In this document: positions 29,883 through 39,101 of the stretch, one piece after another
Numbering within the stretch: position 1 is the first letter of the stretch
Layout: each line of letters starts with the position of its first letter
Origin: Piscinibacter defluvii
GTDB taxonomy: Bacteria; Pseudomonadota; Gammaproteobacteria; Burkholderiales; Burkholderiaceae_C
Assembly: GCF_004011805.1 (NCBI RefSeq)
Contig: NZ_RCHJ01000020.1
Location: 62,001 to 126,000 of the forward strand
Direction: 5' to 3'
DNA length: 64,000 bases
Program-made: the position numbers and the translations under genes
Notes under the pieces: model-generated
Seen by the model: only the letters and a program-made list of their open reading frames with translations
Database searches by the model: none
What the model was told of the DNA's origin: nothing

Positions 29883-31562
29883 TCAGAGGTATTCCTTCTT
29901 CACCGCGGCATGCGACTTCACGTGCCCGTCGGCCACCAGCCAGTGGTCGTCGCGCATGTAGTGGTGCGGCGTGGTCGCGTTGCCGCGCCGCGGCTTGGCA
30001 TGCATCGGCGAGCCGCTCGGGTCGGAGAACTTCGCCGTCGGGTGGTAGTGCACGACGAAGGTGTCGACCACGGTGCCGTTGTGCCGCACCGAGCAGATCG
30101 ACTCGACGGTGGTGTTGCCGGGCAGCCAGAAGGTCGTGGTGCCGCCGGTGAGCGTGCACACCGGCGTCGGGCCCTGCAGCAGGCGGCCGAGCTGCACGAC
30201 CCACTTGTCGATGTGGCTCTTGCCGATCGCCGCCAGGCTGCTCGGCGCGAGCGCCGTCTCGGCCGCGAGCTTGGCGGCCTGGGCGTTGGCGGCGGCCTGC
30301 GCCTTGGCCTGCTGCTGCGCCGCCTGCTCGGCCGCGTCCTGCGCCTTCTGGGCCAGCTTGGCCAGCACCGCCTTGGCCTTGGCTTCCAGCCCGACCAGCG
30401 CCGCGGCCGCCTCGCCGAGCATCTGCACGGCGGACTCGAAGTTCCTGTGGCCCGCCTTCTCGCCCGCGTTCAGCGCGGCCGACTTCATCCAGCCGCCGAC
30501 CTTGTGATCGCACTCGAGCCGGAAGCCCTTGTGCACGGCGAGGAAGTCCTTGACGTCCTGCTCGAGCTGGGCGAGCAGCGCCGGATAGGTCTGGGCATGG
30601 CTGGCGTTCTCGTCGGCCCACTCCTCCGCATCGGCGAGCGCGGCGTCGGCGCTGCCGAGCAGCGCGTTGGCGTCGACGATGCGGCCGGTGTGCGCGGCAT
30701 GCGCCGCCTTCTTGCGCGCCGCCGCGACCTCGTCGAGCTTCGCCTGGCTGCGGTACTCGTTGGCCATCAGCGCCGCGACGCGCTGCTCGAGCTCGGCCTG
30801 CAGCACCTCGTAGGCGTCGGCCTCCTTCTCGCAGTCGGCCAGCTGCGGCGTGATCTCGCGCTCGAGCACCTTCAGCGCCTCGACCAGCTGCCCGGCCTTG
30901 ACCTGCTCGGCCGTCGCGGCGAGCTTCAGGCCGATCGCCTTCAGGTCCTGGTTGCCGTCGAAGGGCTTGCGCTTGAGCGCGTCCAGGCGCTTCAGGCGGT
31001 CCGCCTGCATGGCGGCGGCCTCGGTGGCCGCCACCGTGGCGAGCAGCAGGTCGTCGGCCACCTTGAGCTGCTTGGCCAGGCCCTCGAAGTCGTCAGCCAG
31101 GTAGAGCGGCTCGAGCAGCTTGAACTGTGCGTCGAGCGCGTCCGACTTCCCTGCGGCGGCCAGCCGGCGCTTGTAGACCTTGATCGTCTGGCTGTACTCG
31201 CCACGCTTCTCGGCGCGTGCGATCTCCTCCTTCTCCTCGCGTGCGGTCTTCTCCTGCGCCTTGGCGGTCTCGATCGCCTGCGCCTCGGACGCCACCTTCG
31301 CCTTGGCCTTCTCGTGCTCCTGCTGCGCGGTCTGATGCTCGCCGGTGAGCTTCCTGACCTTCTCGGCGTCGGGCTTGCGAGCCTTCTCCGCCAGGCCGAG
31401 CTTGTTCTTCGCGTTGTGCTCGGCGATGCGTGCCTCCTCGGCCTCCTTCTCGGCCGCGGCCTTGGCGAGCTGGGCCTGCTTCGCGGCCTGGGCCGCGGCG
31501 GCCTCCTCGGCTTCCTTCTGCTTGAACGCGGCCTTGAAAGCGGCCTTCCATTCGTCACCCAT
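29883..31562 (-). CDS. Large coiled-coil protein of unknown function with a globular C-terminal domain
   Basis: I do not recognise this 559-residue protein. Residues 1-130 are an Ala/Glu/Lys-rich coiled coil and the helical character continues to about residue 440. The last 110 residues are different: beta-rich, with CTLTGGTTTFWLPGNTT, DTFVVHYHP and a histidine-rich end (TTPHHYMRDDHWLVADGHV). Those histidines could bind metal, but no known catalytic motif is clear. There is no signal peptide or membrane helix. It follows the 31576 gene by 13 bp, and the two are probably partners. Both are divergent from the TIR-STAND-TPR gene. Confidence 0.75.
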   Translation of the reverse strand: MGDEWKAAFKAAFKQKEAEEAAAAQAAKQAQLAKAAAEKEAEEARIAEHNAKNKLGLAEKARKPDAEKVRKLTGEHQTAQQEHEKAKAKVASEAQAIETAKAQEKTAREEKEEIARAEKRGEYSQTIKVYKRRLAAAGKSDALDAQFKLLEPLYLADDFEGLAKQLKVADDLLLATVAATEAAAMQADRLKRLDALKRKPFDGNQDLKAIGLKLAATAEQVKAGQLVEALKVLEREITPQLADCEKEADAYEVLQAELEQRVAALMANEYRSQAKLDEVAAARKKAAHAAHTGRIVDANALLGSADAALADAEEWADENASHAQTYPALLAQLEQDVKDFLAVHKGFRLECDHKVGGWMKSAALNAGEKAGHRNFESAVQMLGEAAAALVGLEAKAKAVLAKLAQKAQDAAEQAAQQQAKAQAAANAQAAKLAAETALAPSSLAAIGKSHIDKWVVQLGRLLQGPTPVCTLTGGTTTFWLPGNTTVESICSVRHNGTVVDTFVVHYHPTAKFSDPSGSPMHAKPRRGNATTPHHYMRDDHWLVADGHVKSHAAVKKEYL

Positions 31563-31575
31563 GGTGCCTCCGGGG

Positions 31576-33096
31576 TCAGGCGGCCGCCGCGGCGGCGCGC
31601 GCGAGTTCGCGCAGTGCCGGGCCGAGCGTGGCGCGGATGCTGACCGGCGTCAGCGGGTTGGTGTCGCACACCGCGACGGTGGGCGCGCTCTCGAGGTGCT
31701 TGACGAAGCCGGCCGCGATCTCGGCCGCCTTGCGCGCATGCGCCGCCAGGTCGGCGCCGCTGGCCGCGTCGATGTCGCGCAGCACGGCCAGCAGCGGCAC
31801 CTTGAAGTTGCCGGTCACGCCGTTCAGGCCCTTGTCGGCGATCTGCGCCAGCTCCGCGTCGCCCGACTGGCGAAGCTTGACCTGCAGCCTGCCGATCTGC
31901 TGGTCCACCGTGTCGCTGGCGCTGCGGTAGCCGGCCACCGCGGCGCGCCAGCGGCGCCGGAACTCGTCGTCGCCGGCCCCTGCCTTGGCACCCGCACCGG
32001 TGCCTGCACCGGCGGCGCCCAGCCTGGCCTCGATCTCGTCGAGCAGCCGGCCGGCTTTGGCATGCTCGCCGGCATTGGCCAGACCGGCGGCCTCGCCGAG
32101 CTTGAGCTTGAGGTCGCCGGCGCGCGCCGGGGCGGACGCCATCGCCGCCTTGGCACGCGTCACCACCTCGGCAAAGCGGCGCTGGAACGCCGCGCCCGCA
32201 TCGCCGCCCTTTGCGCCCTCGCCCGCTCCGGCCGGCCCGGCGCCGCCTTCTTCTTCCTGCTCGCCCGCCACCTCCTCGACCTCGCCGCTGGACTTGCGGA
32301 TGCGCACCGCGAAGCGCTGCTGCGTCAGCTCGAACAGGCCGGCCTGCAGGCGCTTGCCGAAGCCGCCGGTGGGGATGTCGTCGCCGACGAAGGTGTAGGC
32401 CTTGGCCTCGAACACACATTCGCCGCGGTAGTACTTGATGCCCGACTCGCCGGCCAGCAGCTCGCCCATCAGCGTCTTGTGCGAGGCGCCGACCGACAGG
32501 CCGAGGTAGGCCAGGCAGCGCTTGGGCCCCGCCGCCACCATGAACTGCATCGGCTTGGCGCCGGGCTGCGCCGCCTTCACCGTGCGCAGCGCGCCGAGCA
32601 CACGCTCGCGCACGGTCTTCAGGTCCTTGGCGTCGACGCTGTCGGCGGGTGCCGCCGCCTTCGCAGCCTCGGCCTCGGCCTTGGCCAGGCGCGCCGGCAG
32701 CGCCTTGCGCACCGCCTGGAAGGCCTCGAGCAGATCGTCGCCGAAGCCCGCCGCCGCCTTGGCCACCTCGGCGGCGGCGGCCGAGGCCTCCTTGCCGAGC
32801 TGCGGCAGCTTCTTGTACTCGCCCTCCCACTTCTTCGCCAGTGCGGCGACGCTGCGCGCCTGGTCGCACGCGGCCTTGAGGCGGCCGGCGATCTCGGCGT
32901 CGAGCTGCGCGAGGCGCTGCTTCAGCGCGGCCGCGCCCTCGAGCTTGTCGACCTCGAGCAGGCTGCGGTCGACCGCCGCGCTGGCGCGCTGCAGGTTCTT
33001 CAGCGCATCGCCGATGCCGCTGGGCTTGAACTGCACCCCTTTCTGCTTCTCCCATTGCTGGGGCGTGAGCACCGGAGGCAGGTGGGTCTGCGCCAT
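31576..33096 (-). CDS. Large coiled-coil protein of unknown function, partner of the following gene
   Basis: I do not recognise this 506-residue protein. Helical, Ala/Lys/Glu-rich segments (about 25-155 and 270-500) surround a more globular, beta-rich patch (about 165-250) with FMVAAGPKRCLAYLGLSVGA and CVFEAKAYTFVGDDIPTGGF. An acidic run, EVEEVAGEQEEEG, follows the patch. It begins MAQTHLPPVLTPQQWEKQKG, with AGGAG upstream of the ATG. It carries no signal peptide. The promoter must lie in the 91-bp gap shared with the divergent TIR gene, so joint regulation is likely. Confidence 0.75.
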   Translation of the reverse strand: MAQTHLPPVLTPQQWEKQKGVQFKPSGIGDALKNLQRASAAVDRSLLEVDKLEGAAALKQRLAQLDAEIAGRLKAACDQARSVAALAKKWEGEYKKLPQLGKEASAAAAEVAKAAAGFGDDLLEAFQAVRKALPARLAKAEAEAAKAAAPADSVDAKDLKTVRERVLGALRTVKAAQPGAKPMQFMVAAGPKRCLAYLGLSVGASHKTLMGELLAGESGIKYYRGECVFEAKAYTFVGDDIPTGGFGKRLQAGLFELTQQRFAVRIRKSSGEVEEVAGEQEEEGGAGPAGAGEGAKGGDAGAAFQRRFAEVVTRAKAAMASAPARAGDLKLKLGEAAGLANAGEHAKAGRLLDEIEARLGAAGAGTGAGAKAGAGDDEFRRRWRAAVAGYRSASDTVDQQIGRLQVKLRQSGDAELAQIADKGLNGVTGNFKVPLLAVLRDIDAASGADLAAHARKAAEIAAGFVKHLESAPTVAVCDTNPLTPVSIRATLGPALRELARAAAAAA

Positions 33097-33187
33097 GCGA
33101 AGCTCCTGTCGGAGCGCGGGGCCACCCCCGCGAGGGCGCGTATCCTCGCCGAAGATCAGGCGCCGGGCAACCGGCGTCTACGGCCGA
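33097..33187. promoter_or_regulatory. Divergent control region of the coiled-coil pair and the TIR gene
   Basis: This 91-bp gap holds a perfect inverted repeat, CGCGGGG-CCAC-CCCCGCG (33115-33132), and a second nearby, GCGAGG-N8-CCTCGC. Either could be an operator or an early hairpin. No consensus sigma-70 or sigma-28 promoter is clear on either strand. Confidence 0.4.
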
Positions 33188-36100
33188 ATGCAGCAGATCT
33201 TCATCAGCTACTCCTCCCGGCAGCGCGAGCGGACCCGGCAGCTCGCCGCGGCGCTGGAGGCGCAGTACGGTGTGGGTTCGGTGTGGTGGGACGAAGCGCT
33301 CGAGGCCCGCTGCCCCTACACCGGGCAGATCGACGCCGCGCTCGCCGCGGCGCGCGTCGTGGTGGTGGTGTGGACCGCCGAAGCCGCCTGCTCGACCTGG
33401 GTGCGCGCCGAGGCCAGCGCAGCCGATGCCGCCGGCAAGCTGGTCAACGTGCGCCCGCCCGACCTGCCGCCGGACACGCTGCCCGCGCCGTTCAACATTC
33501 ACCAGGTCGAGGAGATCGGCGCCACCGAGCGCATCCTGCGCGCGATCGACAACGTGATGGCAGGCCGGCCGCTGCCCACCGTCGTCCCCCTGCATGAGCT
33601 GTACGAACGCCAGCACCGGCAGCGTCTCGTCGAGCCGAAGCAGTCCGCGCTGCCCGCCGACATGTTCGACATCAGCCCGAGCCAGCTACTGCAGGCACGC
33701 TACGAGCAGGTGGCTTATCTCGATGCGACCGGCCAGCGCGACGCGCTGCTGCGCTGGGTGCTCGGCCACCCGCGCCGCGCCGCCGGGCGGCTGCTGCACG
33801 GCCCGGGCGGCGTCGGCAAGACACGCTTGCTGATCGACCTGGCCGCGCAGCTGCGGCGCGAACACGGCTGGATGGCCGGCTTCCTCGAACGCGTGCCGCC
33901 GCAGGCCGATGACGCGCAGCGCCGCCAGCGGCGCCAGGCACTGCGGCAGCTGGTGGAACTCGGCACCGAGCCCGGTCTGCTGCTGGTGCTGGACTACGCC
34001 GAGGGACGGCGCGAGGAGCTGGCCGAGCTGGCCGAGTGGATCGAGAACCGCGCCGAGCCCGCGCGCCGCCCGCTGCGGCTGGTGCTGCTGGCGCGCGGCT
34101 CGGGCGAGTGGTGGCAGCGCCTGCTCGAGGAACGCCACGAGGTGCAGGCCCTGTTCGGCGAACGGCCCGGCTGGCCGGTGACGGGCGCGCTGCCGCCGAT
34201 CGATTCGGCGGACCAGCGGCTCGCACTGTTCGACGCGGCCTGCGCGGCCTACCGGCCGGTGCTGCTGCAGCAGGGCCTGGCCAGCCCGGCGGCTGAGGTG
34301 CCCGAGGAACTGCGAGCACGCATCGCGCACGGCGACAGGCGACGCCGGCCGCTCTCGATCCAGATGGAGGCGCTGGTCTGGCTGGCCGCCGGCGCCGCGA
34401 ACGGCGGCGCCGGCGGCGTGGCCGGGCTGCTCGACCAGGTGCTCGGCCTGGAGCGGCGCCACTGGGCCCAGGTCTGCGGCGCACTGGACGAGGCGGCGCT
34501 GACCGAACTCGAACGCGGCCTGGCCCAGCTGACGCTGGTGCAGGGTGTGCCGGGGCGGGACGCGGCGGATGCACTGCTCGAACGCGACGCGTATTTCGGC
34601 AGCCGCCGGCGCGAACCGGTGGACCGGGCGCCGGTGCTTTCGCGGCTCTCGCGGCTGTATGGCGACACTGGCGGCGGCCTGCTGCCGCTCGAACCCGATC
34701 TGCTGGGCGAACGGCTCGTCGCCCGGGTCGCCGACGAGCGGCTGCTCGATGCCTGTGTCGGCTGGGTCGATGCCGGCGAGGACGCGGCCCCCGACGACGC
34801 CGCGCTGCGATCGGAGGCCACCGGGCGGCGCGAGCGGCTCGTGACCGTGCTGCAGCGGGCCACGGCGCCGGAGCATGGGGCGCACACACAGGAACAGGTC
34901 GCCCGGGTAGCCGACCGGCTGCTGTCCGCACATCTGGTGCGCTGGGCCCCGGCCGTGGTCGCCACGCTGGTCGAGACGCCCGGCGCCCTGTTGGAGCGGC
35001 TCGCCGGGCGCCTGTCCGGCCTGGCCCCCGCCTCGCTGGCGGCTCTGGATGCAGCGTTGCCGATGCAGACCCTGACGCTGGACCGGATCGCGCTCGAGCT
35101 GGCGCAGCGCCGGTTGGATCTCGAACGCGGAGCCGCCACCGATTCGGACCCGGACCGCGACGCCAGCCTGGCCGCGCGGCTCGTCACCCTGGGCCTGCGG
35201 CTGACCGCGACGGGCCGGTTCGAGGAGGCGCTGGCTGCCACCGACGAAGCGGTGCAGATGTGCCGCCGTGTCGCCCAGGCTCGGTCCGACGACTTCCTGC
35301 CCGATCTGGCGGGGAGCCTGAACAACCTGGGCAACTGGCTTTCTGCCCTTGGCCGCCGCGAGGAGGCGCTGGCTGCCACCGAAGAGGCCCTGCAGATCCG
35401 CCGCCACCTGGCCCGGACACGGCCCGACACCTTCCTGCCCGATCTGGCGATGGGCCTGAACAACCTGGGCCGCGATCTCGCCGACCTCGGCCGCCGCGAA
35501 GACGCGCTGGCCGCCACCGGCGAGGCCGTCCAGGTCTGGCGTGGCCTGGCCCAGGCCCGGCCCGACGCCTTCCTGCCCGATCTGGCGAAGAGCCTGGGCA
35601 ACCTGGGCATCGGGCTGTCGGGGCTCGGCCGCCTCGAAGACGCGCTCGCCGCCACCGACGAGGCCTTGCAGATCCACCGCCGCCTCGCCCAGACCCGGTC
35701 CGACACCTACCTCCCCGATCTGGCGAAGAGCCTGAACTACCTCGGCAACAGGCTTTTTGAACTCGGCCGCCGCGAGGACGCACTCGCCGCCACCGACGAG
35801 GCCTTGCAGATCTATCGCCGCCTCGCACAGGCCCGGCCCGACGCCTTCCTGTCCGATCTGGCGGGGAGCCTGAACAACCTGGGCATCAGGCTTTCCGAAC
35901 TCGGACGCCGCGAGGACGCACTGGCCGCCATCGACGAGGCCGTGCAGATCTATCGCCGCCTCGCCCAGACACGGACCGACACCTACCTGCCCGACCTGGC
36001 GATGAGCCTGAACAACCTGGGCAACGGGCTTTCCGATCTGGGACGCCGCGAGGAAGCGCTGGCCGCCCTCGAGGAGGCCGTGCAGATCCGCCGCCGCCTC

Positions 36101-36409
36101 GCCCTGGCCCGTCCCGACGCCTTCGGGCCCGATCTCGCCACGAGCCTGGGCGCCCATTCGATGGCGCTGGCCGGGGCCGGCCGGAACGCCGCGGCGGCAG
36201 CAAGCGCCGAGGAGGGACTGGGCTTGTTGCTGCCCTTGCTCGAGCGCTACCCCACGGCCTTCGGCAAGCTGGCCGATGCGCTGGCCAGCGACCATCGGCT
36301 GCATGCCGAGGCGGCGGCGCAGGCGCCCAACACCGAGCTTCTGGCCAGGGTCGAGGCGCTGCGGGGGCGCGACCAGGAAGGCGACGCGTCGGCGTCCGCC
36401 GGATCCTGA
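33188..36409 (+). CDS. TIR-STAND-TPR protein, putative immune sensor NADase
   Basis: This 1073-residue protein has three parts. The TIR domain (1-125) starts IFISYSSRQRERT and contains VWWDEALEARCPYTGQID and STWVRAE. The glutamate E75 of WVRAE lies where SARM1-type TIR NADases have their catalytic Glu. A STAND-type NTPase follows, with P-loop GPGGVGKT (205-212), Walker B LLLVLDYAE (D269) and sensor LVLLARGSGEWW. The C-terminal third (about 675-1005) is seven near-identical 46-residue TPR-like units and a decayed eighth. Known relatives sense a signal through the repeats and then cleave NAD or signal. The start is set by MQQIFISY; the frame is open further upstream but runs antisense to the neighbour. 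Confidence 0.88.
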   Translation: MQQIFISYSSRQRERTRQLAAALEAQYGVGSVWWDEALEARCPYTGQIDAALAAARVVVVVWTAEAACSTWVRAEASAADAAGKLVNVRPPDLPPDTLPAPFNIHQVEEIGATERILRAIDNVMAGRPLPTVVPLHELYERQHRQRLVEPKQSALPADMFDISPSQLLQARYEQVAYLDATGQRDALLRWVLGHPRRAAGRLLHGPGGVGKTRLLIDLAAQLRREHGWMAGFLERVPPQADDAQRRQRRQALRQLVELGTEPGLLLVLDYAEGRREELAELAEWIENRAEPARRPLRLVLLARGSGEWWQRLLEERHEVQALFGERPGWPVTGALPPIDSADQRLALFDAACAAYRPVLLQQGLASPAAEVPEELRARIAHGDRRRRPLSIQMEALVWLAAGAANGGAGGVAGLLDQVLGLERRHWAQVCGALDEAALTELERGLAQLTLVQGVPGRDAADALLERDAYFGSRRREPVDRAPVLSRLSRLYGDTGGGLLPLEPDLLGERLVARVADERLLDACVGWVDAGEDAAPDDAALRSEATGRRERLVTVLQRATAPEHGAHTQEQVARVADRLLSAHLVRWAPAVVATLVETPGALLERLAGRLSGLAPASLAALDAALPMQTLTLDRIALELAQRRLDLERGAATDSDPDRDASLAARLVTLGLRLTATGRFEEALAATDEAVQMCRRVAQARSDDFLPDLAGSLNNLGNWLSALGRREEALAATEEALQIRRHLARTRPDTFLPDLAMGLNNLGRDLADLGRREDALAATGEAVQVWRGLAQARPDAFLPDLAKSLGNLGIGLSGLGRLEDALAATDEALQIHRRLAQTRSDTYLPDLAKSLNYLGNRLFELGRREDALAATDEALQIYRRLAQARPDAFLSDLAGSLNNLGIRLSELGRREDALAAIDEAVQIYRRLAQTRTDTYLPDLAMSLNNLGNGLSDLGRREEALAALEEAVQIRRRLALARPDAFGPDLATSLGAHSMALAGAGRNAAAAASAEEGLGLLLPLLERYPTAFGKLADALASDHRLHAEAAAQAPNTELLARVEALRGRDQEGDASASAGS
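35212..36198 (+). repeat. Tandem 138-bp coding repeats (TPR array)
   Basis: Seven tandem 138-bp units, plus part of an eighth, encode 46-residue repeats of the form GRREDALAATDEALQI followed by LPDLAxSLNNLG. For example, unit starts at 35351 and 35489 are exactly 138 bp apart. DNA similarity between units is high, so copy number could change by recombination without breaking frame. Confidence 0.85.
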
Positions 36410-36413
36410 GTCT

Positions 36414-37955
36414 TCAATCCCCGAGCAACTTCCTCTTCAACCGGATCTTCGTCATGTCCTCGACGTTCCTGCGCTGCGGCACGCCGAAGGTCGTCTCGAC
36501 CAGATCGAGGTAGGCGGGGTTGGTGAAGTAGGTCTGGAACGCGTTGTCCCTGAAGCGCAGCACGTCCGCCGCACTCACGTGCTTGGTCGCCAGCGGCTCG
36601 CACTCGTAGGAGAGGAAGGCATACCCCGCGTAGCTCTCCGGCAGCTTCCAGCCGTTGCGGATGGCCTGGCGGTAGATCGGGCTGCCGGGCAACGCCTGGC
36701 AGGGGTACATGTTGGCCATCTCGGTGTTCAGCTCGAGCGCGAGATCGAGCGTCTGCTGCATGGTCGCCAACGTGTCGTCCGGGAAGCCGAAGATGTAGTT
36801 GCTGATCACGTGGATGCCGGCATCGCGCACGGTCTTGCAGACCTCGCGGATGTTGACTTCCTGGAAGCTGCCCTTGCTCACTTCCTTGCGCACCGTCTGG
36901 CTGCCGGCCTCGATGCCGAGCGCGAGCCAGTTGACCCCGGCGTTCTTGAACAGCTCGAGCGCGGCCGGCCGCACCGTGTCCACACGCGAGTAGGTCCACA
37001 TGTTGAGACCCAGCTGGCGGGCCGTCACGTCTTGCAGCAGCGGCTCGTAGTAGCGCCGGTTCAGGAAGAACATCTCGTCGCTGATGCGCAGGGTCTGCAC
37101 GCCCAGATTCGCGAGCTTCTCCATCTCGGCGGCAATGAAGCCCGGGCTCCAGAAGCGCATGCCGCGTGAATGGGCCGCATGCACGTCCTCGCCGTTGTCT
37201 TGGCGGTTGACGATGTTGATCATGCAGAAGTCGCAGCCGAAGTTGCAGCCGAGCGAGGTGTAGATCGCGGCGAACGGGGTGCGTTTCGCATGGTCGAAGC
37301 CGGCGTGCCAGAAGTGCGCGCGGTACAGGTCGAGCGGGCGCTCCCTGTACGGCAGCAGGTCCCAGGCGTAGCCCGGCAGGTCCTGGTCCATCAGCTCCTG
37401 CGGCACCACCGCCTGCGGCGGGTTCAGCCACAGCATGGCCTTGCCGGCGGCATCGCGCTTCTTGTAGCCGATGCCGGCCACCTTGGCGAGGTCGCCCTTC
37501 AGGTTGCCGCGCAGCAGGTTGTGCAGCGCGTACACACCCTCGTTGAGCAGCACGATGTCCACATACGGCAGCGCCAGCACCTCGCGCGGCAGCGCGCTGG
37601 TGTGCGAGCCGACGAAGCCGATGGGCAGCCCTGGCGCATCCTGCTTGATCGCCTCGGCGAGCCGCGTCGCGCCGATCATGCTGGTGGTGCCGGAGTTCGG
37701 GTTCTGGCCGTAGACGACGAACAGCACCAGGCGCGGCTTCAGGTCGCGGGCGCGCTGCACCGCGGCTTCCAGGCTCAGCTTCTCCGCATCGCAATCCATG
37801 ATCGCCGCGCCGAAGCCCTTGGCCCGGCAGCTCTGCGCCAGCAGCAGCGCCCAGGTCGGCGGTTCGATCGCCGAGTAGGTGGTCGCCAGGCCCTGGTAGG
37901 CCTGGGCCGACGAGTCCGGGTGGATCAGCAGGACGTCGAGGGCGCGATCGGTCAT
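36414..37955 (-). CDS. B12-binding-type radical SAM protein
   Basis: This 513-residue protein combines an N-terminal cobalamin-binding-like domain (VLLIHPDSS, VGSHTSALPREVLA, VLLNEG) with a radical SAM core. The cluster motif CNFGCDFC gives C237/C241/C244. The later strands IRISDE-like (LRISDEMFFLNRR), LALGIEAGSQTVRK and NYIFGFPDDT are typical of the family. Class-B relatives methylate or rearrange unactivated carbons. It is the last gene of the heptose-sugar operon, so a sugar or glycolipid substrate is plausible but unproven. It ends 4 bp from the convergent TIR gene. Confidence 0.87.
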   Translation of the reverse strand: MTDRALDVLLIHPDSSAQAYQGLATTYSAIEPPTWALLLAQSCRAKGFGAAIMDCDAEKLSLEAAVQRARDLKPRLVLFVVYGQNPNSGTTSMIGATRLAEAIKQDAPGLPIGFVGSHTSALPREVLALPYVDIVLLNEGVYALHNLLRGNLKGDLAKVAGIGYKKRDAAGKAMLWLNPPQAVVPQELMDQDLPGYAWDLLPYRERPLDLYRAHFWHAGFDHAKRTPFAAIYTSLGCNFGCDFCMINIVNRQDNGEDVHAAHSRGMRFWSPGFIAAEMEKLANLGVQTLRISDEMFFLNRRYYEPLLQDVTARQLGLNMWTYSRVDTVRPAALELFKNAGVNWLALGIEAGSQTVRKEVSKGSFQEVNIREVCKTVRDAGIHVISNYIFGFPDDTLATMQQTLDLALELNTEMANMYPCQALPGSPIYRQAIRNGWKLPESYAGYAFLSYECEPLATKHVSAADVLRFRDNAFQTYFTNPAYLDLVETTFGVPQRRNVEDMTKIRLKRKLLGD

Positions 37956-37957
37956 GG

Positions 37958-39079
37958 TCAATCCCAGTACTTCGGTGTGATGCCCGTCTGGATCCAGGCC
38001 AGGACCTGCGCGACGCGGTGTTCCGTCGTGTGGTGCTTTCGCGCATTGGCCAGGGCCTGCTCGCCCAGGCGCTGCGCGAGGCCGCTCTCGCGCTTCAGGC
38101 GCTCGAGCGCGGCGGCGAGCCGATCGGGATCGTCGCCGTCGAACAGCAGGATCTGCTCGCCGTCGCGGAACAGGCGCTCGGTCTGCGGGCGGCCCGGCAC
38201 GCGCCAGGAGACCACGGGCTGGCCGATCACCATGCTCTCGCACACGCGGCCGGCGTAGGTCTTGACGAAGCTCGGCAGGTTGATCGTCGCGAGCGCATTC
38301 GACAGCCCGTCGAGGAACAGGTCGAACAGCTTGGCGCGCACCTGCTGGGCGGTGTCGACGAAGTTGGTCCAGTCGGCCTGGCGGTACTCGCCGGCCAGCA
38401 GTTCCCGCCGCACCGGGTTGTTGAGCTGGTCGAACACGCCGGGCAGCGGCGTGGCATGTTCGCCCGAGGCACGGAACTCGAGCAGCCCCGCCAGGCGCGG
38501 GTTCTGCAGGTATTTGGCGCGGCGCGCGTAACCGCTGCCGATGAACACGGCCGGGCGGTCGACATTCGGCCGGCTCGCGCGGAAGAAGCGCTGCGGCACG
38601 TGGCAGGGGGTCCACACCGCCTGCGCGCCCCAGTTCTCGACGTGGCGCACGTCCATCTCGTCGACCACGCAGAAGTGCGTCACGTGCGGCAGCACCGCCC
38701 GCTGCATCAGCGGCACGCGCCGGCCGAGCTCGGGCACCTCGGCGTAATCGGCCGGGTCGTAGTGCAGGGTCTCCATCACGATGCCGAGGCGCACCGGCGC
38801 GAGCGTCGCGAGCCAGGCGAAGTCGGATTCGGTCAGCGAGGGCGGTGCCTCCCAGGCCGGGCGCTGGCCCAGGCTGTGGGTGACGTCGTTGATCCAGACC
38901 TGGTCGAAGCGCTGGTCGCCGACGATCTTGCGTGCCCAGGCCCAGCACGAGGTGAACAGCACCAGCACCTCGTGGCCCGCGGCGCGCAGGCCCTCGACGT
39001 AGGCGAGGTGCGTGGTGTACGACCACTGGCGGGCCGAGGCCCAGACCAGCATGTCGTGCTGGACGTAGAGGATCTTCAC
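37958..39079 (-). CDS. Glycosyltransferase, CgeB/GT1-like
   Basis: This is a 373-residue GT-B type protein. The N-terminal half opens MKILYVQHDMLVWASARQWS and contains PAVFIGSGYARRAKYLQ at the domain crossover. The C-terminal half has LPSFVKTYAGRVCESMVIGQP and LLFDGDDPDRLAAALERL, the usual nucleotide-sugar binding and end-helix pattern of spore-maturation CgeB-like transferases. It is tightly packed (2 bp) with the radical SAM gene. The donor sugar is presumably the product of the operon. Confidence 0.82.
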   Translation of the reverse strand: MKILYVQHDMLVWASARQWSYTTHLAYVEGLRAAGHEVLVLFTSCWAWARKIVGDQRFDQVWINDVTHSLGQRPAWEAPPSLTESDFAWLATLAPVRLGIVMETLHYDPADYAEVPELGRRVPLMQRAVLPHVTHFCVVDEMDVRHVENWGAQAVWTPCHVPQRFFRASRPNVDRPAVFIGSGYARRAKYLQNPRLAGLLEFRASGEHATPLPGVFDQLNNPVRRELLAGEYRQADWTNFVDTAQQVRAKLFDLFLDGLSNALATINLPSFVKTYAGRVCESMVIGQPVVSWRVPGRPQTERLFRDGEQILLFDGDDPDRLAAALERLKRESGLAQRLGEQALANARKHHTTEHRVAQVLAWIQTGITPKYWD

Positions 39080-39101
39080 GCCGCGCCCTCGCCTGCCGAG
39101 C

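Noticed and set aside
35212..36198. Direct repeats resembling a CRISPR or satellite array
   Set aside because: The 138-bp period, unbroken frame and TPR consensus show a coding repeat.
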